Source: Moellerella sp963519845
GTDB lineage: Bacteria > Pseudomonadota > Gammaproteobacteria > Enterobacterales > Enterobacteriaceae
Assembly: GCA_963519845.1 (NCBI GenBank)
Contig: CAUQNX010000010.1
Span: 62,001-126,000 of the forward strand
Length of the DNA stretch: 64,000 nt
Reading direction: 5' to 3'
The notes beneath the pieces were generated by a model. That model was not told the DNA's origin, ran no database searches, and was given only the letters and a program-made list of their open reading frames with translations. Positions 24,746 to 34,051 of the stretch are shown here, piece after piece (position 1 is the first letter of the stretch; every line of letters starts with the position of its first letter). A program made the position numbers and the translations under genes.

Positions 24746-25324
24746 TTAGTGCTGTTGGATCAGTGGTTGAACTTTATTATCGATAGCTTCTCGAGCTCTA
24801 AAGATACGCGATCGAACTGTGCCTACTGGACAATCCATAATCTCCGCTATCTCTTCGTAGCTTAGTCCATCTAGTTCCCTAAGAGTGATTGCCATACGCA
24901 AATCCTCAGGAAGAGACTCTATGGTTCGAAAAACCACTTGCTTCAGTTCTTCTGACAACATTAAATTCTCAGGGTTCGAAATTTCTTTTAGCGCATTGCT
25001 GGCTTCAAAATTTTCTACATCACTTGCATCAAGATCCGATGCTGGCGGTCTACGCCCCTGAGCCACTAAATAATTCTTCGCTGTATTTACGGCGATGCGG
25101 TACAACCACGTATAAAACGCACTGTCGCCGCGAAATGAGCCGATTGCACGATAAGCTTTAATAAAGGCTTCTTGTGCGACATCAGGTACATCAGCTTGCG
25201 GTACGTAACGTGATACAAGGCTCGCAACTTTATGTTGGTATCTAACTACCAACAAATTAAATGCATTTCGTTCGCCTTTTTGTACCTTATCAACCAACAT
25301 TTGGTCCGTCTGTTGCTCGCTCAT
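24746..25324 (-). CDS. rpoE: RNA polymerase sigma-E factor
   Basis: A 192-residue ECF sigma factor. Region 2 includes DVAQEAFIKAYRAIGSFRGDSAFYTWLYRIAVNTAKN; region 4 includes LDGLSYEEIAEIMDCPVGTVRSRIFRAREAI. It directs the envelope stress response. A sigma-E type promoter (25414-25440) about 80 bases upstream shows autoregulation. It is divergent from nadB, as in E. coli. Confidence 0.97.
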   Translation of the reverse strand: MSEQQTDQMLVDKVQKGERNAFNLLVVRYQHKVASLVSRYVPQADVPDVAQEAFIKAYRAIGSFRGDSAFYTWLYRIAVNTAKNYLVAQGRRPPASDLDASDVENFEASNALKEISNPENLMLSEELKQVVFRTIESLPEDLRMAITLRELDGLSYEEIAEIMDCPVGTVRSRIFRAREAIDNKVQPLIQQH

Positions 25325-25413
25325 TTCAGGGTAACTCTCCTGAACTTAGGCTCCACCACATTGTTACTCTTTGTATTGGCCATGTTATCCATTTTCCTAA
25401 AACAAGCATGACT

Positions 25414-25440
25414 TTTGAGTTGTGAAAATCACTGAAGTTC
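25414..25440 (-). promoter_or_regulatory. Sigma-E dependent promoter of rpoE
   Basis: On the minus strand: GAACTT (25435-25440), 16-base spacer, TCAAA (25414-25418), matching the sigma-E consensus (GGAACTT-N15/16-TCTGA/TCAAA). It is correctly placed and oriented for rpoE autoregulation. Confidence 0.8.
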
Positions 25441-25565
25441 AATTTAATTAAAAAAAATAAAAAAAATACGATTTTTGATGTTGCAAGAATGCATCGCAAA
25501 TAGCCTTGGTTCCTCTGATAGGCTAACATGAAACTTCTCAGTTATACTAAAAAAAGCAAATACCT

Positions 25566-27167
25566 ATGACGACTATTACACAGCATTACACAGACATACT
25601 CATTATTGGTAGTGGTGTAGCGGGCCTTTCTGTTGCCCTGCGTCTTGCGCCCTTCCACCAAGTAACAATACTCAGTAAAAGTACACTTAGCGAAGGTGCA
25701 TCATACTATGCTCAAGGAGGAATTGCTGCTGTTTTTGATGATACGGATAGCATTGAATCTCATGTTGAAGATACCTTGGTGGCTGGCGCCGGGATTTGTG
25801 AAAAACAGACCGTTGAATTTATCGCATCAAATGCACGTCACTGTGTTCAGTGGTTGATTGATCAAGGGGTTTTATTCGATACTGAGACCACGGATTGCGG
25901 CAAAGTCCAATACCATCTGACCCGCGAAGGAGGTCATAGCCACAGACGTATCCTGCATCATGCGGATGCGACGGGAAAAGAGGTCGAAACCACGCTCGTC
26001 GCCCTCGCAATGGCTCATCCCAATATTACCATCAAAGAGCGCTATAATGCCGTTGATCTGATTCGTTCCGATAAAGTAGGTTTAGCCGGAACTAAGCGCG
26101 TTGTTGGCGCTTATGTATGGGATCGCAGTCAAGAGCGAGTAGAAACATTCCGCGCTAAAACAGTAGTGCTCGCGACGGGCGGTGCCGCTAAAGTTTATCA
26201 ATACACCACAAATCCTGATATCTCATCCGGTGATGGTATCGCTATGGCATGGCGCTTAGGTTGTCGAGTCGCCAATTTAGAATTTAATCAGTTCCATCCC
26301 ACTTGTCTCTACCACCCGCAAGCCAGAAACTTTCTGCTAACCGAGGCACTACGCGGTGAAGGTGCTTATTTACGCCGTCCTGATGGTAGTCGTTTTATGC
26401 CCGATTATGATGAACGCGCTGAGTTAGCGCCAAGAGATATTGTTGCCAGAGCTATCGATCACGAGATGAAACGCTTGGGTGCTGACAGCATGTATCTGGA
26501 TATCAGCCATAAACCTACTGAATTTATTCAGAGCCATTTTCCAACAATCTATCAAAAACTACTCACGCTAGGCTTAGATTTAACTCAAGAGATGATCCCC
26601 ATCGTCCCAGCGGCGCACTACACTTGTGGTGGAGTTATGGTCGATCAACGTGGGCAGACTGATATCCCACAACTTTACGCTATCGGTGAAGCCAGTTATA
26701 CCGGTCTACATGGCGCTAATCGCATGGCATCCAATTCACTGCTTGAATGTTTAGTCTATGGCTGGTCAGCGGCTGAAGATATTCATCAGATTATTGATAA
26801 TATTGACGAGATCCCTCTTTTGCCAGAGTGGGATGATAGCCGAGTGCATAATTCCGACGAGCAGGTGGTCATACAACATAACTGGCATGAACTAAGACTG
26901 TTTATGTGGGATTATATGGGAATAGTAAGGACCACTAAGCGGCTCGAGCGCGCCCTACGCCGCATTCACCTTCTGCAACAAGAGATCCTCGATTATTATG
27001 CCAATTTCCGTATTTCGAATAATTTATTAGAATTAAGAAATCTCGTTCAAGTCGCAGAATTGATGGTGCGCTGTGCACTAGAGCGCAATGAGAGCCGTGG
27101 ATTGCACTATAATCTTGATTTTCCGCATCTGGCTGAAAATTCAGGTCCAACCATCTTAGCCCCTTGA
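25566..27167 (+). CDS. nadB: L-aspartate oxidase
   Basis: A 533-residue FAD enzyme oxidising L-aspartate to iminoaspartate, the first step of de novo NAD synthesis. Seen are the dinucleotide fold GSGVAGLSVALR, SEGASYYAQGGIAAV, the active-site stretch REGGHSHRRILH and the FAD-binding GANRMASNSLLECLVYG. Its partner nadA is not in the window. The place beside rpoE is conserved. Confidence 0.96.
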   Translation: MTTITQHYTDILIIGSGVAGLSVALRLAPFHQVTILSKSTLSEGASYYAQGGIAAVFDDTDSIESHVEDTLVAGAGICEKQTVEFIASNARHCVQWLIDQGVLFDTETTDCGKVQYHLTREGGHSHRRILHHADATGKEVETTLVALAMAHPNITIKERYNAVDLIRSDKVGLAGTKRVVGAYVWDRSQERVETFRAKTVVLATGGAAKVYQYTTNPDISSGDGIAMAWRLGCRVANLEFNQFHPTCLYHPQARNFLLTEALRGEGAYLRRPDGSRFMPDYDERAELAPRDIVARAIDHEMKRLGADSMYLDISHKPTEFIQSHFPTIYQKLLTLGLDLTQEMIPIVPAAHYTCGGVMVDQRGQTDIPQLYAIGEASYTGLHGANRMASNSLLECLVYGWSAAEDIHQIIDNIDEIPLLPEWDDSRVHNSDEQVVIQHNWHELRLFMWDYMGIVRTTKRLERALRRIHLLQQEILDYYANFRISNNLLELRNLVQVAELMVRCALERNESRGLHYNLDFPHLAENSGPTILAP

Positions 27168-27176
27168 GAGTGATTA

Positions 27177-27218
27177 AAATATCAGCCTGCTAGGGATCAC
27201 AGGAGGCTGATATTTATT
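27177..27218. terminator. Bidirectional terminator between nadB and trmN6
   Basis: A perfect 12-bp stem (left arm 27177-27188, right arm 27204-27215, core ATCAGCCT / AGGCTGAT) between the two convergent genes. Confidence 0.85.
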
Positions 27219-27252
27219 TAATTTATGTCCACTATTCTGAGCAACTGTCTTA

Positions 27253-27990
27253 TCAATAGCGTAGATAAAAATCACGTATCCACCCCTCAAAAGCAGAAGT
27301 ATAGGTTTTACCATCTGCCTCTTTCAACACCAAGGCATCAATATGACTGAAACAAGCTTGACGGCTGAGCGCCAATAAAACACGGTGATCAGCAGTAGTC
27401 GCTTTATCGCGAACATTTACGCGACTATGTAAATACCAACCGGCTTCAACCGCTTGTTTCTCCACATTTTCTGCAACCTCATAAGGGAGAACCAAACAAA
27501 ATACCCCCTCTGGTGTTAATCGCTTTTGTGCGCAATCCAGTAAACTCTGGTGCGTTAATGTTCCTGTATATCTGGCCTGATCTCTCAGACTATCACGACA
27601 AGCTACTGCCGGTTCAAAATAGGGCGGATTGCTGACGATTAAATCATATTGATGAGCTGCGCGTTCAACAAAATGGTGAATATCTTCCTGATAAACCTGA
27701 AGTCTATTCGACCAAGGAGATTCGGCGCAATTTTCCCTTGCTTGAGCCGCAGCATCGGTATCTAACTCAATCGCATCAATATGCAATGTTGGATTTCGCT
27801 GCGCCAACATCAAAGCAATTAACCCACTGCCACAGCCAATATCAAGTGCTCTCTGTTTTTTCTCTACTGGCGCCCATGCCCCCAGTAATACGGCGTCGGT
27901 TCCCACCTTCATTGCACAGCGGTCGTGTGCGACAAAAAACTGTTTAAAGGTAAAACCACCCTTTCGGTATTGAGCTTTAGACTGATTCAT
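27253..27990 (-). CDS. trmN6: tRNA1(Val) (adenine37-N6)-methyltransferase
   Basis: The start MNQSKAQYRKGGF at 27990 follows a GAAAGG site and gives 245 residues, the YfiC/TrmM length. Motifs: KVGTDAVLLGAWA, DIGCGSGLIALMLAQ (SAM binding) and the catalytic SNPPYFEP. It methylates A37 of tRNA-Val. In E. coli the gene is adjacent to srmB; here a three-gene unit separates them. Confidence 0.92.
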   Translation of the reverse strand: MNQSKAQYRKGGFTFKQFFVAHDRCAMKVGTDAVLLGAWAPVEKKQRALDIGCGSGLIALMLAQRNPTLHIDAIELDTDAAAQARENCAESPWSNRLQVYQEDIHHFVERAAHQYDLIVSNPPYFEPAVACRDSLRDQARYTGTLTHQSLLDCAQKRLTPEGVFCLVLPYEVAENVEKQAVEAGWYLHSRVNVRDKATTADHRVLLALSRQACFSHIDALVLKEADGKTYTSAFEGWIRDFYLRY

Positions 27991-28082
27991 CTTCTTTGCC
28001 TTTCTCTTTTTGCTTATTTTGAGTGGATTAAGTGTGTCCCGCAACGCATAAATGAGAAATCACTTCATATTTTTATTATATT

Positions 28083-28101
28083 ATTCTCACTGCGTGAGAA
28101 T
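28083..28101. promoter_or_regulatory. Inverted repeat, candidate operator of the IclR-type regulator
   Basis: Perfect 8-bp arms ATTCTCAC / GTGAGAAT with a 3-base spacer in the gap between trmN6 and the IclR-type gene. A TATAAA (28112-28117) follows 11 bases downstream. It is the only marked palindrome in this gap. Confidence 0.6.
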
Positions 28102-28154
28102 TTAGTTTGAGTATAAAAAATATTATTGCTAGTTTCGACCAAAAGGAAAAAATA

Positions 28155-28886
28155 ATGAATAGCCTTAACCGAGCCTTGAGCATTTTATCTTATATCGCTA
28201 ATTGTGATTCATCTGTCTCTCCACAGCTGATATCCAGTAGCTTAAACATTCCCATTTCAACTGTTTATCGTTTACTCGCAATTCTTATAGATTGGGAATT
28301 TATTACTTTCGCTAAACAGTATGGAACTTACACCATAGGCGCACAAAGTATCAAAACGCATGATAAATACTATCGCCACAGTTTATTGATGAAGTCCTCA
28401 CGACAAGAGATTGAAAGTTTAGCAAAAAAGACTCAAGAAACGGTTGCTATCATTACCTCTAATCTGCGTGAAACTATCTGTGTCGATATGATTGAAAGTG
28501 AACAGGCTCTGCGATGTTCATTTGTGATTGGCCAAGGAAATACCCTAGTTCGCGGAGCCAGCGCAAAAACATTATTGGCATTTAGGGATGCCCATTATCA
28601 AGCGCTAGTATTTGAGACCCATGCAGATCAATTACAGAATAACCAATTTAAAACGGAACTAGAAATCGAGTTGCAACATATTCAACACCAGGGATATGGC
28701 ATCTCAACCAGTGAGATTGATACAGGCGTATTGGGTATTTCGGCACCCATTTTTAAAGGACAAGAGATCCTTGCCGTCGTCTCGCTAATGGCGCCGGAAT
28801 TTAGAGTGGCACACCGTTTGGATGAACTGATTAAAGAGACCCAACAAACGGCAAGCAATATTACTAAACTGATTAACTGGGAGTGA
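28155..28886 (+). CDS. IclR-family transcriptional regulator
   Basis: The ATG at 28155 follows AAAGGA. The 243-residue product has an N-terminal winged helix (SLNRALSILSYIANCDSSVSPQLISSSLNIPISTVYRLLAIL) and a C-terminal IclR effector domain with GQGNTLVRGASAKTLLAF and EIDTGVLGISAPIF. It overlaps the start of the formimidoylglutamase gene, so it most likely governs that gene and the glutamate symporter, perhaps with a histidine or glutamate related ligand (inference). Confidence 0.88.
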   Translation: MNSLNRALSILSYIANCDSSVSPQLISSSLNIPISTVYRLLAILIDWEFITFAKQYGTYTIGAQSIKTHDKYYRHSLLMKSSRQEIESLAKKTQETVAIITSNLRETICVDMIESEQALRCSFVIGQGNTLVRGASAKTLLAFRDAHYQALVFETHADQLQNNQFKTELEIELQHIQHQGYGISTSEIDTGVLGISAPIFKGQEILAVVSLMAPEFRVAHRLDELIKETQQTASNITKLINWE

Positions 28887-29806
28887 TGATGATAAAAAAT
28901 TACCTGTGGCAGGGCCGGCAAGATGGCGAAGGGATTGAGCATCAACGCATTCATCAAGTTATGGATAAATCTGTTGCAGCTGAATATGCGCTGATTGGTT
29001 TTGCTTCCGATGAGGGGGTAAAACGAAATAAAGGACGAATCGGCGCCAAAGCAGGCCCTGATGCTATTCGTGCACAACTTGCGGGGCTACCACTCCATCA
29101 GCCGCTATCTATCTGCGATATAGGCACTGTCTATTGTGATGATGGCCAATTAGAGTTGGCACAGCGTGAACTATCCGATCAATTAATCCGCCTATTAGAA
29201 AATAACAGCACGCCAATTGTCCTTGGTGGCGGTCATGAAGTGGCATTTGCTAGCTTTAATGGTCTGTTTGATTATCTACAAAAAAATGAATCAGGTAAAA
29301 CCATTGGCATTATCAATTTTGACGCTCACTTTGATTTACGCCATAACGAACAAGCCACCTCTGGAACACCATTTTTACAGGCGGCGACACTTTGCCAGCA
29401 ATATCAACAACCCTTTAGCTACCTTTGTTTAGGTATAGCCGATCATGCCAATACGCGAGTGCTATTTGAAACGGCAGATCAATTAGCGTGCCAATATATT
29501 CGAGATAAAGATCTGTCGATTGCCAAAATAGATCAGGCCATAGTGCAAATTGAACAATTTATTGCTCAAGTCGATTATCTCTATATCACCATTGATTTAG
29601 ATGTCTTCTCGATGGCGCTTGCGCCTGGAGTTAGTGCCCCTGCAGTTCGTGGTATCAGCACTGAAATATTTGTTCTCTTATTTAATACCATTAAAGCCAG
29701 CGGGAAAATCCGCTTATTAGATATTGCCGAATGTAATCCGCAATATGATATCGACCAACATACTGCCAAGCTTGCCGCTTATTTGATCTACCAATTCTTA
29801 TTCTAA
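28883..29806 (+). CDS. hutG: Formimidoylglutamase
   Basis: A 307-residue ureohydrolase of the arginase family. Manganese ligands are visible in GGGHE, NFDAHFDLR and TIDLDVFSMALAPGVSAPA. The sequence style is HutG, which splits N-formimidoyl-glutamate into glutamate and formamide. The rest of the histidine degradation pathway (hutH, hutU, hutI) is not in the window. The downstream glutamate symporter suggests a glutamate-centred role. Another arginase-family activity cannot be excluded. Confidence 0.85.
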   Translation: MMMIKNYLWQGRQDGEGIEHQRIHQVMDKSVAAEYALIGFASDEGVKRNKGRIGAKAGPDAIRAQLAGLPLHQPLSICDIGTVYCDDGQLELAQRELSDQLIRLLENNSTPIVLGGGHEVAFASFNGLFDYLQKNESGKTIGIINFDAHFDLRHNEQATSGTPFLQAATLCQQYQQPFSYLCLGIADHANTRVLFETADQLACQYIRDKDLSIAKIDQAIVQIEQFIAQVDYLYITIDLDVFSMALAPGVSAPAVRGISTEIFVLLFNTIKASGKIRLLDIAECNPQYDIDQHTAKLAAYLIYQFLF

Positions 29807-29855
29807 TAAAAAATATATGACTCACTTGCTAAATTAATTACATACAGGAAAGCTT

Positions 29856-31061
29856 ATGACACTACAAATAGACACTATTTCAACTCTGTTGATCACCGTA
29901 CTCTGCTTACTTATGGGAATACATCTAAAAAAGCGTGTTGAGTGGCTTCAGCGTTTTTGTATTCCATCGCCCGTTATTGGTGGTTTTTTGGTTAGTCTGA
30001 TTATTTGGTTTTTAAAATCCTTCGAATTGGCTGAAATTACCTTCGATACCAGCATACAAAATTTCTTAATGGTGGCCTTCTTTACCACTATCGGTATTGA
30101 TGGCAGCTTCCGTATTTTAAAAACCGGTGGCCGATTACTCTTCACTTATCTATTTATTTGCTGGTTTATCGTGCTATTCCAAGATACTTTCGGCGCCGCT
30201 CTTGCTCACCTTCTGGGTATTAGCCCTGTGATAGGTATTATGGCGGGTGGCGTATCATTAACTGGCGGCCATGGTGGCGCAGCTGCATTTGGTCAAATGG
30301 CAGAAGGCTTGGGTGTTCAATCCGCTACTGTTGCCGCAATTGCAGCCGCCACTTTTGGTTTGATTACTGGCAGCTTACTAGGTGGACCTATTGCCAGCTA
30401 TTTAATCAAAAAACATAAGGTGAAAATTGACGCCGAAGAGACAGTCGTCAGTCCTAAAATAACTGAGACTATCGCAGGTAAAATTGAATCTATTGACGCC
30501 CATGCATTTTTGAAAATGTTAGCTTTAATCCTAGGGGTTATGGTTATCGGCCAAATAGCCTCGGCGCAATTTACCGCAGCGACTGGATTTTCGCTGCCTA
30601 GTTATGTGGGCGCCATGATTATTGCTATTATTGTGCGTAATTTAAATGACCAAATTAATATATTTCGTATTCACCAAAAATCGGTCGATCTGATATCTGA
30701 AGTCTCATTGGGTCTATTTTTAACCATGGCAATGATGTCATTAAAAATCTGGCAATTAAGCGAGGTCGCGCTGCCACTATTTATTATTTTAATCATCCAA
30801 GTCATTGCGTTAGTGTTGATGGTGATCTTCGTTGTATTCCGCTTACTGGGTAAAAACTATGATGCAGCGGTGATGTGCTCTGGCCTAATGGGGCACGGAT
30901 TAGGCGCAACACCTAATGCGATGGCCAATATGTCATCTGTCTGTGAGCGCTATAAATTAGTTTCAGTCAAAGCCTTTATGATAGTGCCCTTAAGTGGTGC
31001 CGTTTTGATTGATTTAGTGGGTATCCCTTATCACACATGGTTAATTAATTTATTAAGCTAA
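29856..31061 (+). CDS. gltS: Sodium/glutamate symporter
   Basis: A 401-residue transporter with about ten to twelve membrane helices in two inverted halves. It has the GltS hallmarks GGVSLTGGHGGAAAFG in the first half and GLMGHGLGATPNAMANM in the second, the re-entrant pore loops of this family. It takes up glutamate with sodium. It follows hutG by 49 bases in the same unit. Confidence 0.94.
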   Translation: MTLQIDTISTLLITVLCLLMGIHLKKRVEWLQRFCIPSPVIGGFLVSLIIWFLKSFELAEITFDTSIQNFLMVAFFTTIGIDGSFRILKTGGRLLFTYLFICWFIVLFQDTFGAALAHLLGISPVIGIMAGGVSLTGGHGGAAAFGQMAEGLGVQSATVAAIAAATFGLITGSLLGGPIASYLIKKHKVKIDAEETVVSPKITETIAGKIESIDAHAFLKMLALILGVMVIGQIASAQFTAATGFSLPSYVGAMIIAIIVRNLNDQINIFRIHQKSVDLISEVSLGLFLTMAMMSLKIWQLSEVALPLFIILIIQVIALVLMVIFVVFRLLGKNYDAAVMCSGLMGHGLGATPNAMANMSSVCERYKLVSVKAFMIVPLSGAVLIDLVGIPYHTWLINLLS

Positions 31062-31102
31062 TTTTCACCTCTCTATTTCATCCGATAAAGAGTATCTCAA
31101 AG

Positions 31103-31132
31103 ACGTCTTAACTTAGCTTAAGGCGTTTTTTT
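31103..31132 (+). terminator. Intrinsic terminator after gltS
   Basis: A 9-bp stem (31103-31111 with 31118-31126, one G-T pair), a 6-base loop and seven T, 40 bases after the gltS stop. Confidence 0.8.
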
Positions 31133-31264
31133 ATTCTGTATAACAGCTTCAATAATGATCCCCTCCGACAGACAAAACAGGTACAATACAGGTTACGGTA
31201 GATATTTTCAGGTGAACTATTTAAATAACCTGTTTATAATCAGCGCCCCAAATAGAGGTATATA

Positions 31265-32623
31265 ATGACTGCAACAACTTTTACTGAACTTGAACTTGAT
31301 GAAAGCCTAATTGATGCGCTGACAAGTAAAGGCTATCAACGCCCTACTGCTATTCAGGCCGTGGCAATTCCTGCCGCGATGGATGGCCGTGATGTTCTAG
31401 GTTCTGCTCCAACGGGTACCGGAAAAACGGCGGCTTTTTTACTGCCTGTAATCCAACATTTACTCGATTTCCCACGTAAGAAATCCGGGCCACCGCGTGT
31501 ATTAATCGTCACGCCAACCCGAGAACTTGCTATGCAAGTTGCTGAACAAGCAAGAGAGTTTGCCGCTAACACCCATCTTGATATCGCCACAATTACAGGT
31601 GGTGTCGCTTATATGAATCACGCTGAAGTCTTTAGCGAGAATCAAGATATTGTTGTCGCCACAACTGGCCGCTTACTGCAATATATTAAAGAAGAGAACT
31701 TTGACTGTCGTGCCGTTGAAGTGCTGATCCTCGATGAAGCAGACCGCATGTTAGACATGGGTTTTGCTAATGATATTGAAACTATTGCTGGTGAAACGCG
31801 CTGGCGCAAACAGACCATGTTGTTTTCTGCCACCTTAGAAGGCAATGCGGTACGTGATTTTGCCGAACGTATTTTAAATAATCCGATTGAAATCGACTCA
31901 GATCCTTCTCGTCGTGAACGTAAAAAGATCCAACAGTTCTACTATCGTGCCGATCATTTAGAACATAAAGCCGCTTTATTATGTCATCTGTTAAAACAAG
32001 AAGATGTCACTAAATCAATCGTCTTTGTGCGTAAACGTGAGCGTGTTCGTGAAGTAGTGCAATGGCTAAGAACAGCAGGTATCGAGCCCGGTTATCTTGA
32101 AGGTGAGATGGCGCAAACCAAGCGTACTGATGCGATTAAGCGTCTCGATAGTGGACAAGTTAAAGTATTAGTGGCTACCGATGTCGCCTCTCGTGGGCTA
32201 GATATCGAGAATATTAGTCATATATTTAACTTTGATTTACCTTATACCGCCGATGTTTACTTACACCGTATTGGCCGTACAGCACGCGCTGGGCGCAAAG
32301 GTATCGCTATCTCGCTGATTGAAGCTCATGATCAGCCGCTATTTGGCAAAATTACTCGCTATATAGAAGATTCAATTAAAGTGCGTGTTGTTGATGAGCT
32401 GCGTCCATCGACGAGAGCGCCATCAGAAAAAATGATGAGCAAGCCTAAGCCATCGAAAAAAGTACTTGAGAAACGCAAAGAGAAGAAAAAGCTCGAAGCT
32501 GAGAAAAATAAAGCTAAAGTCAAAGTACGTGATCGCGTTAGTAAAAATATCGGTAAACGTCGGGTACCTAAAGCGCCAGATGTTGTAGCAACCAATGAAT
32601 CTACTGCAGATAAAGCGGAATAA
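31265..32623 (+). CDS. srmB: ATP-dependent RNA helicase SrmB
   Basis: A 452-residue DEAD-box helicase: Q motif, SAPTGTGKTAAF, LDEADRMLD, SAT, and HRIGRTARAGRKG, with a basic Lys-rich C-terminal tail. SrmB assists early 50S subunit assembly. Identity as SrmB is supported by length (E. coli 444) and by the conserved neighbourhood of trmN6, grcA and ung. Confidence 0.9.
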   Translation: MTATTFTELELDESLIDALTSKGYQRPTAIQAVAIPAAMDGRDVLGSAPTGTGKTAAFLLPVIQHLLDFPRKKSGPPRVLIVTPTRELAMQVAEQAREFAANTHLDIATITGGVAYMNHAEVFSENQDIVVATTGRLLQYIKEENFDCRAVEVLILDEADRMLDMGFANDIETIAGETRWRKQTMLFSATLEGNAVRDFAERILNNPIEIDSDPSRRERKKIQQFYYRADHLEHKAALLCHLLKQEDVTKSIVFVRKRERVREVVQWLRTAGIEPGYLEGEMAQTKRTDAIKRLDSGQVKVLVATDVASRGLDIENISHIFNFDLPYTADVYLHRIGRTARAGRKGIAISLIEAHDQPLFGKITRYIEDSIKVRVVDELRPSTRAPSEKMMSKPKPSKKVLEKRKEKKKLEAEKNKAKVKVRDRVSKNIGKRRVPKAPDVVATNESTADKAE

Positions 32624-33028
32624 TTCCTTTACACAATAATCATTCTAACTGCCGAGTGCCAGTCAATTTTCTGACTGGCATTTTTATTGGCTGCTATTTT
32701 TGCCGAGCCATTGAATATCACTTTTTTAGATCATTATTTTACGACACAGCATTCAAGACCTTAAATAAGATTGCGACTCATTTTCCCCACATAAATCAAA
32801 CCCTTCGACGTTAAATCCACCCAGTCATTAACATTATAAGAAAAACAACCTAGACGTTGCTTGCCAACAGTCGCACACTATATCTATTATTTATCAGAGC
32901 ATTCGGATAAATAGATAGTCAGATCTCACCACAATTAAGGGATCACTATCGATAAAATAAGTTCAGGCTATATCGGAAAAAGACCACAGTGCTTACTGCA
33001 CCAATAACCTTATTGACGGAAAATAAAT
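32624..33028. other. 405-bp gap before the ABC exporter operon
   Basis: It begins with the srmB terminator and must hold the promoter of the exporter operon. No TetR-type regulator gene and no clear palindrome was seen, unlike the cecR-ybhGFSR arrangement of E. coli. Confidence 0.4.
32657..32686 (+). terminator. Intrinsic terminator after srmB
   Basis: Stem TGCCAGTCA (32657-32665) / TGACTGGCA (32672-32680), 6-base loop, then five T. Confidence 0.88.
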
Positions 33029-34042
33029 ATGTTTATGGCGAAAAAGATCGGCATATTTGTGCTTGTTTTGATCCTACTAGCTGCCGGTGTTGGCTATTAT
33101 CATTGGCAATCGCAGCAATCCTCCGAACCCTTACTTTACGGTAATGTGGATATTCGCACCGTAAACCTTGGTTTTCGTGTCAGTGGTAAATTAAAAACTC
33201 TCTATGTAGATGAAGGCGCAACTATAAGCCGCACTCAACTCTTAGGGCAGTTAGATCAAGCGCCTTATTTAAATGCATTATCAAAAGCCGAAGGTATTCG
33301 TGATAGTGCACAAGCGGCTGTGTTATTACTCAAAACAGGCTATTTACCCGAAGAGATTTCACAAGCAAAAGCCGAAGTTAGCCAAAAAATAGCTGCCGCC
33401 CAATTTGCTCAACAGTTTTATCAGCGTCAACGTGGACTCATCGTCAATAAATCGATCTCCGCCAATGAACTGGAAAATGCACGTAATCTCTACAATCAGG
33501 CCGAAGCTACGCTGAAAGCCGCACAAGATAAATTAGTCCAATTAGAAAACGGTTACCGCAAAGAGCAAATTAGTGAAGCAGAAGGTCAGTTAAAACAAGC
33601 TGAAGCCGTTGTTGCTCAGGCCAAATTAGATTTACAAGATACTCAGCTGCTTGCCCCTTCAGATGGAGTGATCCTCACGCGGGCGATCGAACCCGGTACT
33701 ATATTATCAGCGGGTAGCACCGTCTTTAGCTTATCCTTGGTTAATCCGGTTTGGGTCAGAGCTTATATTAGCGAAAGTGAACTAGGCCAAGCTCAGCCAG
33801 GTCGGGCTGTTTTACTGGAAACTGATAGTCGCCCGGGCAAACCCTATCATGGCCATATTGGTTTTGTTTCACCTACCGCTGAGTTCACGCCAAAATCCGT
33901 TGAAACCCCCGCGTTACGAACTGATTTAGTCTATCGTTTACGTATTGTTGTTACTGATGCAGACCCTTTATTACGACAAGGAATGCCAGTGACCATCCGG
34001 TTTAGCAACGATCCAGCAGCAGCCGATGATAAATCGCGCTAA
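33029..34042 (+). CDS. ybhG: HlyD/YbhG-like membrane fusion protein
   Basis: A 337-residue periplasmic adaptor with one N-terminal membrane anchor (IGIFVLVLILLAAGVGYYHW), a lipoyl-like half (NLGFRVSGKLKTLYVDEGATI), a long coiled-coil hairpin (about 95-205) and the second half LLAPSDGVILTRAIEPGTIL. It links an inner-membrane ABC exporter to an outer-membrane channel. It is the first gene of an operon with fused ATPase and two permeases, as in ybhGFSR. Confidence 0.88.
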   Translation: MFMAKKIGIFVLVLILLAAGVGYYHWQSQQSSEPLLYGNVDIRTVNLGFRVSGKLKTLYVDEGATISRTQLLGQLDQAPYLNALSKAEGIRDSAQAAVLLLKTGYLPEEISQAKAEVSQKIAAAQFAQQFYQRQRGLIVNKSISANELENARNLYNQAEATLKAAQDKLVQLENGYRKEQISEAEGQLKQAEAVVAQAKLDLQDTQLLAPSDGVILTRAIEPGTILSAGSTVFSLSLVNPVWVRAYISESELGQAQPGRAVLLETDSRPGKPYHGHIGFVSPTAEFTPKSVETPALRTDLVYRLRIVVTDADPLLRQGMPVTIRFSNDPAAADDKSR

Positions 34043-34051
34043 GGGCGGCTA

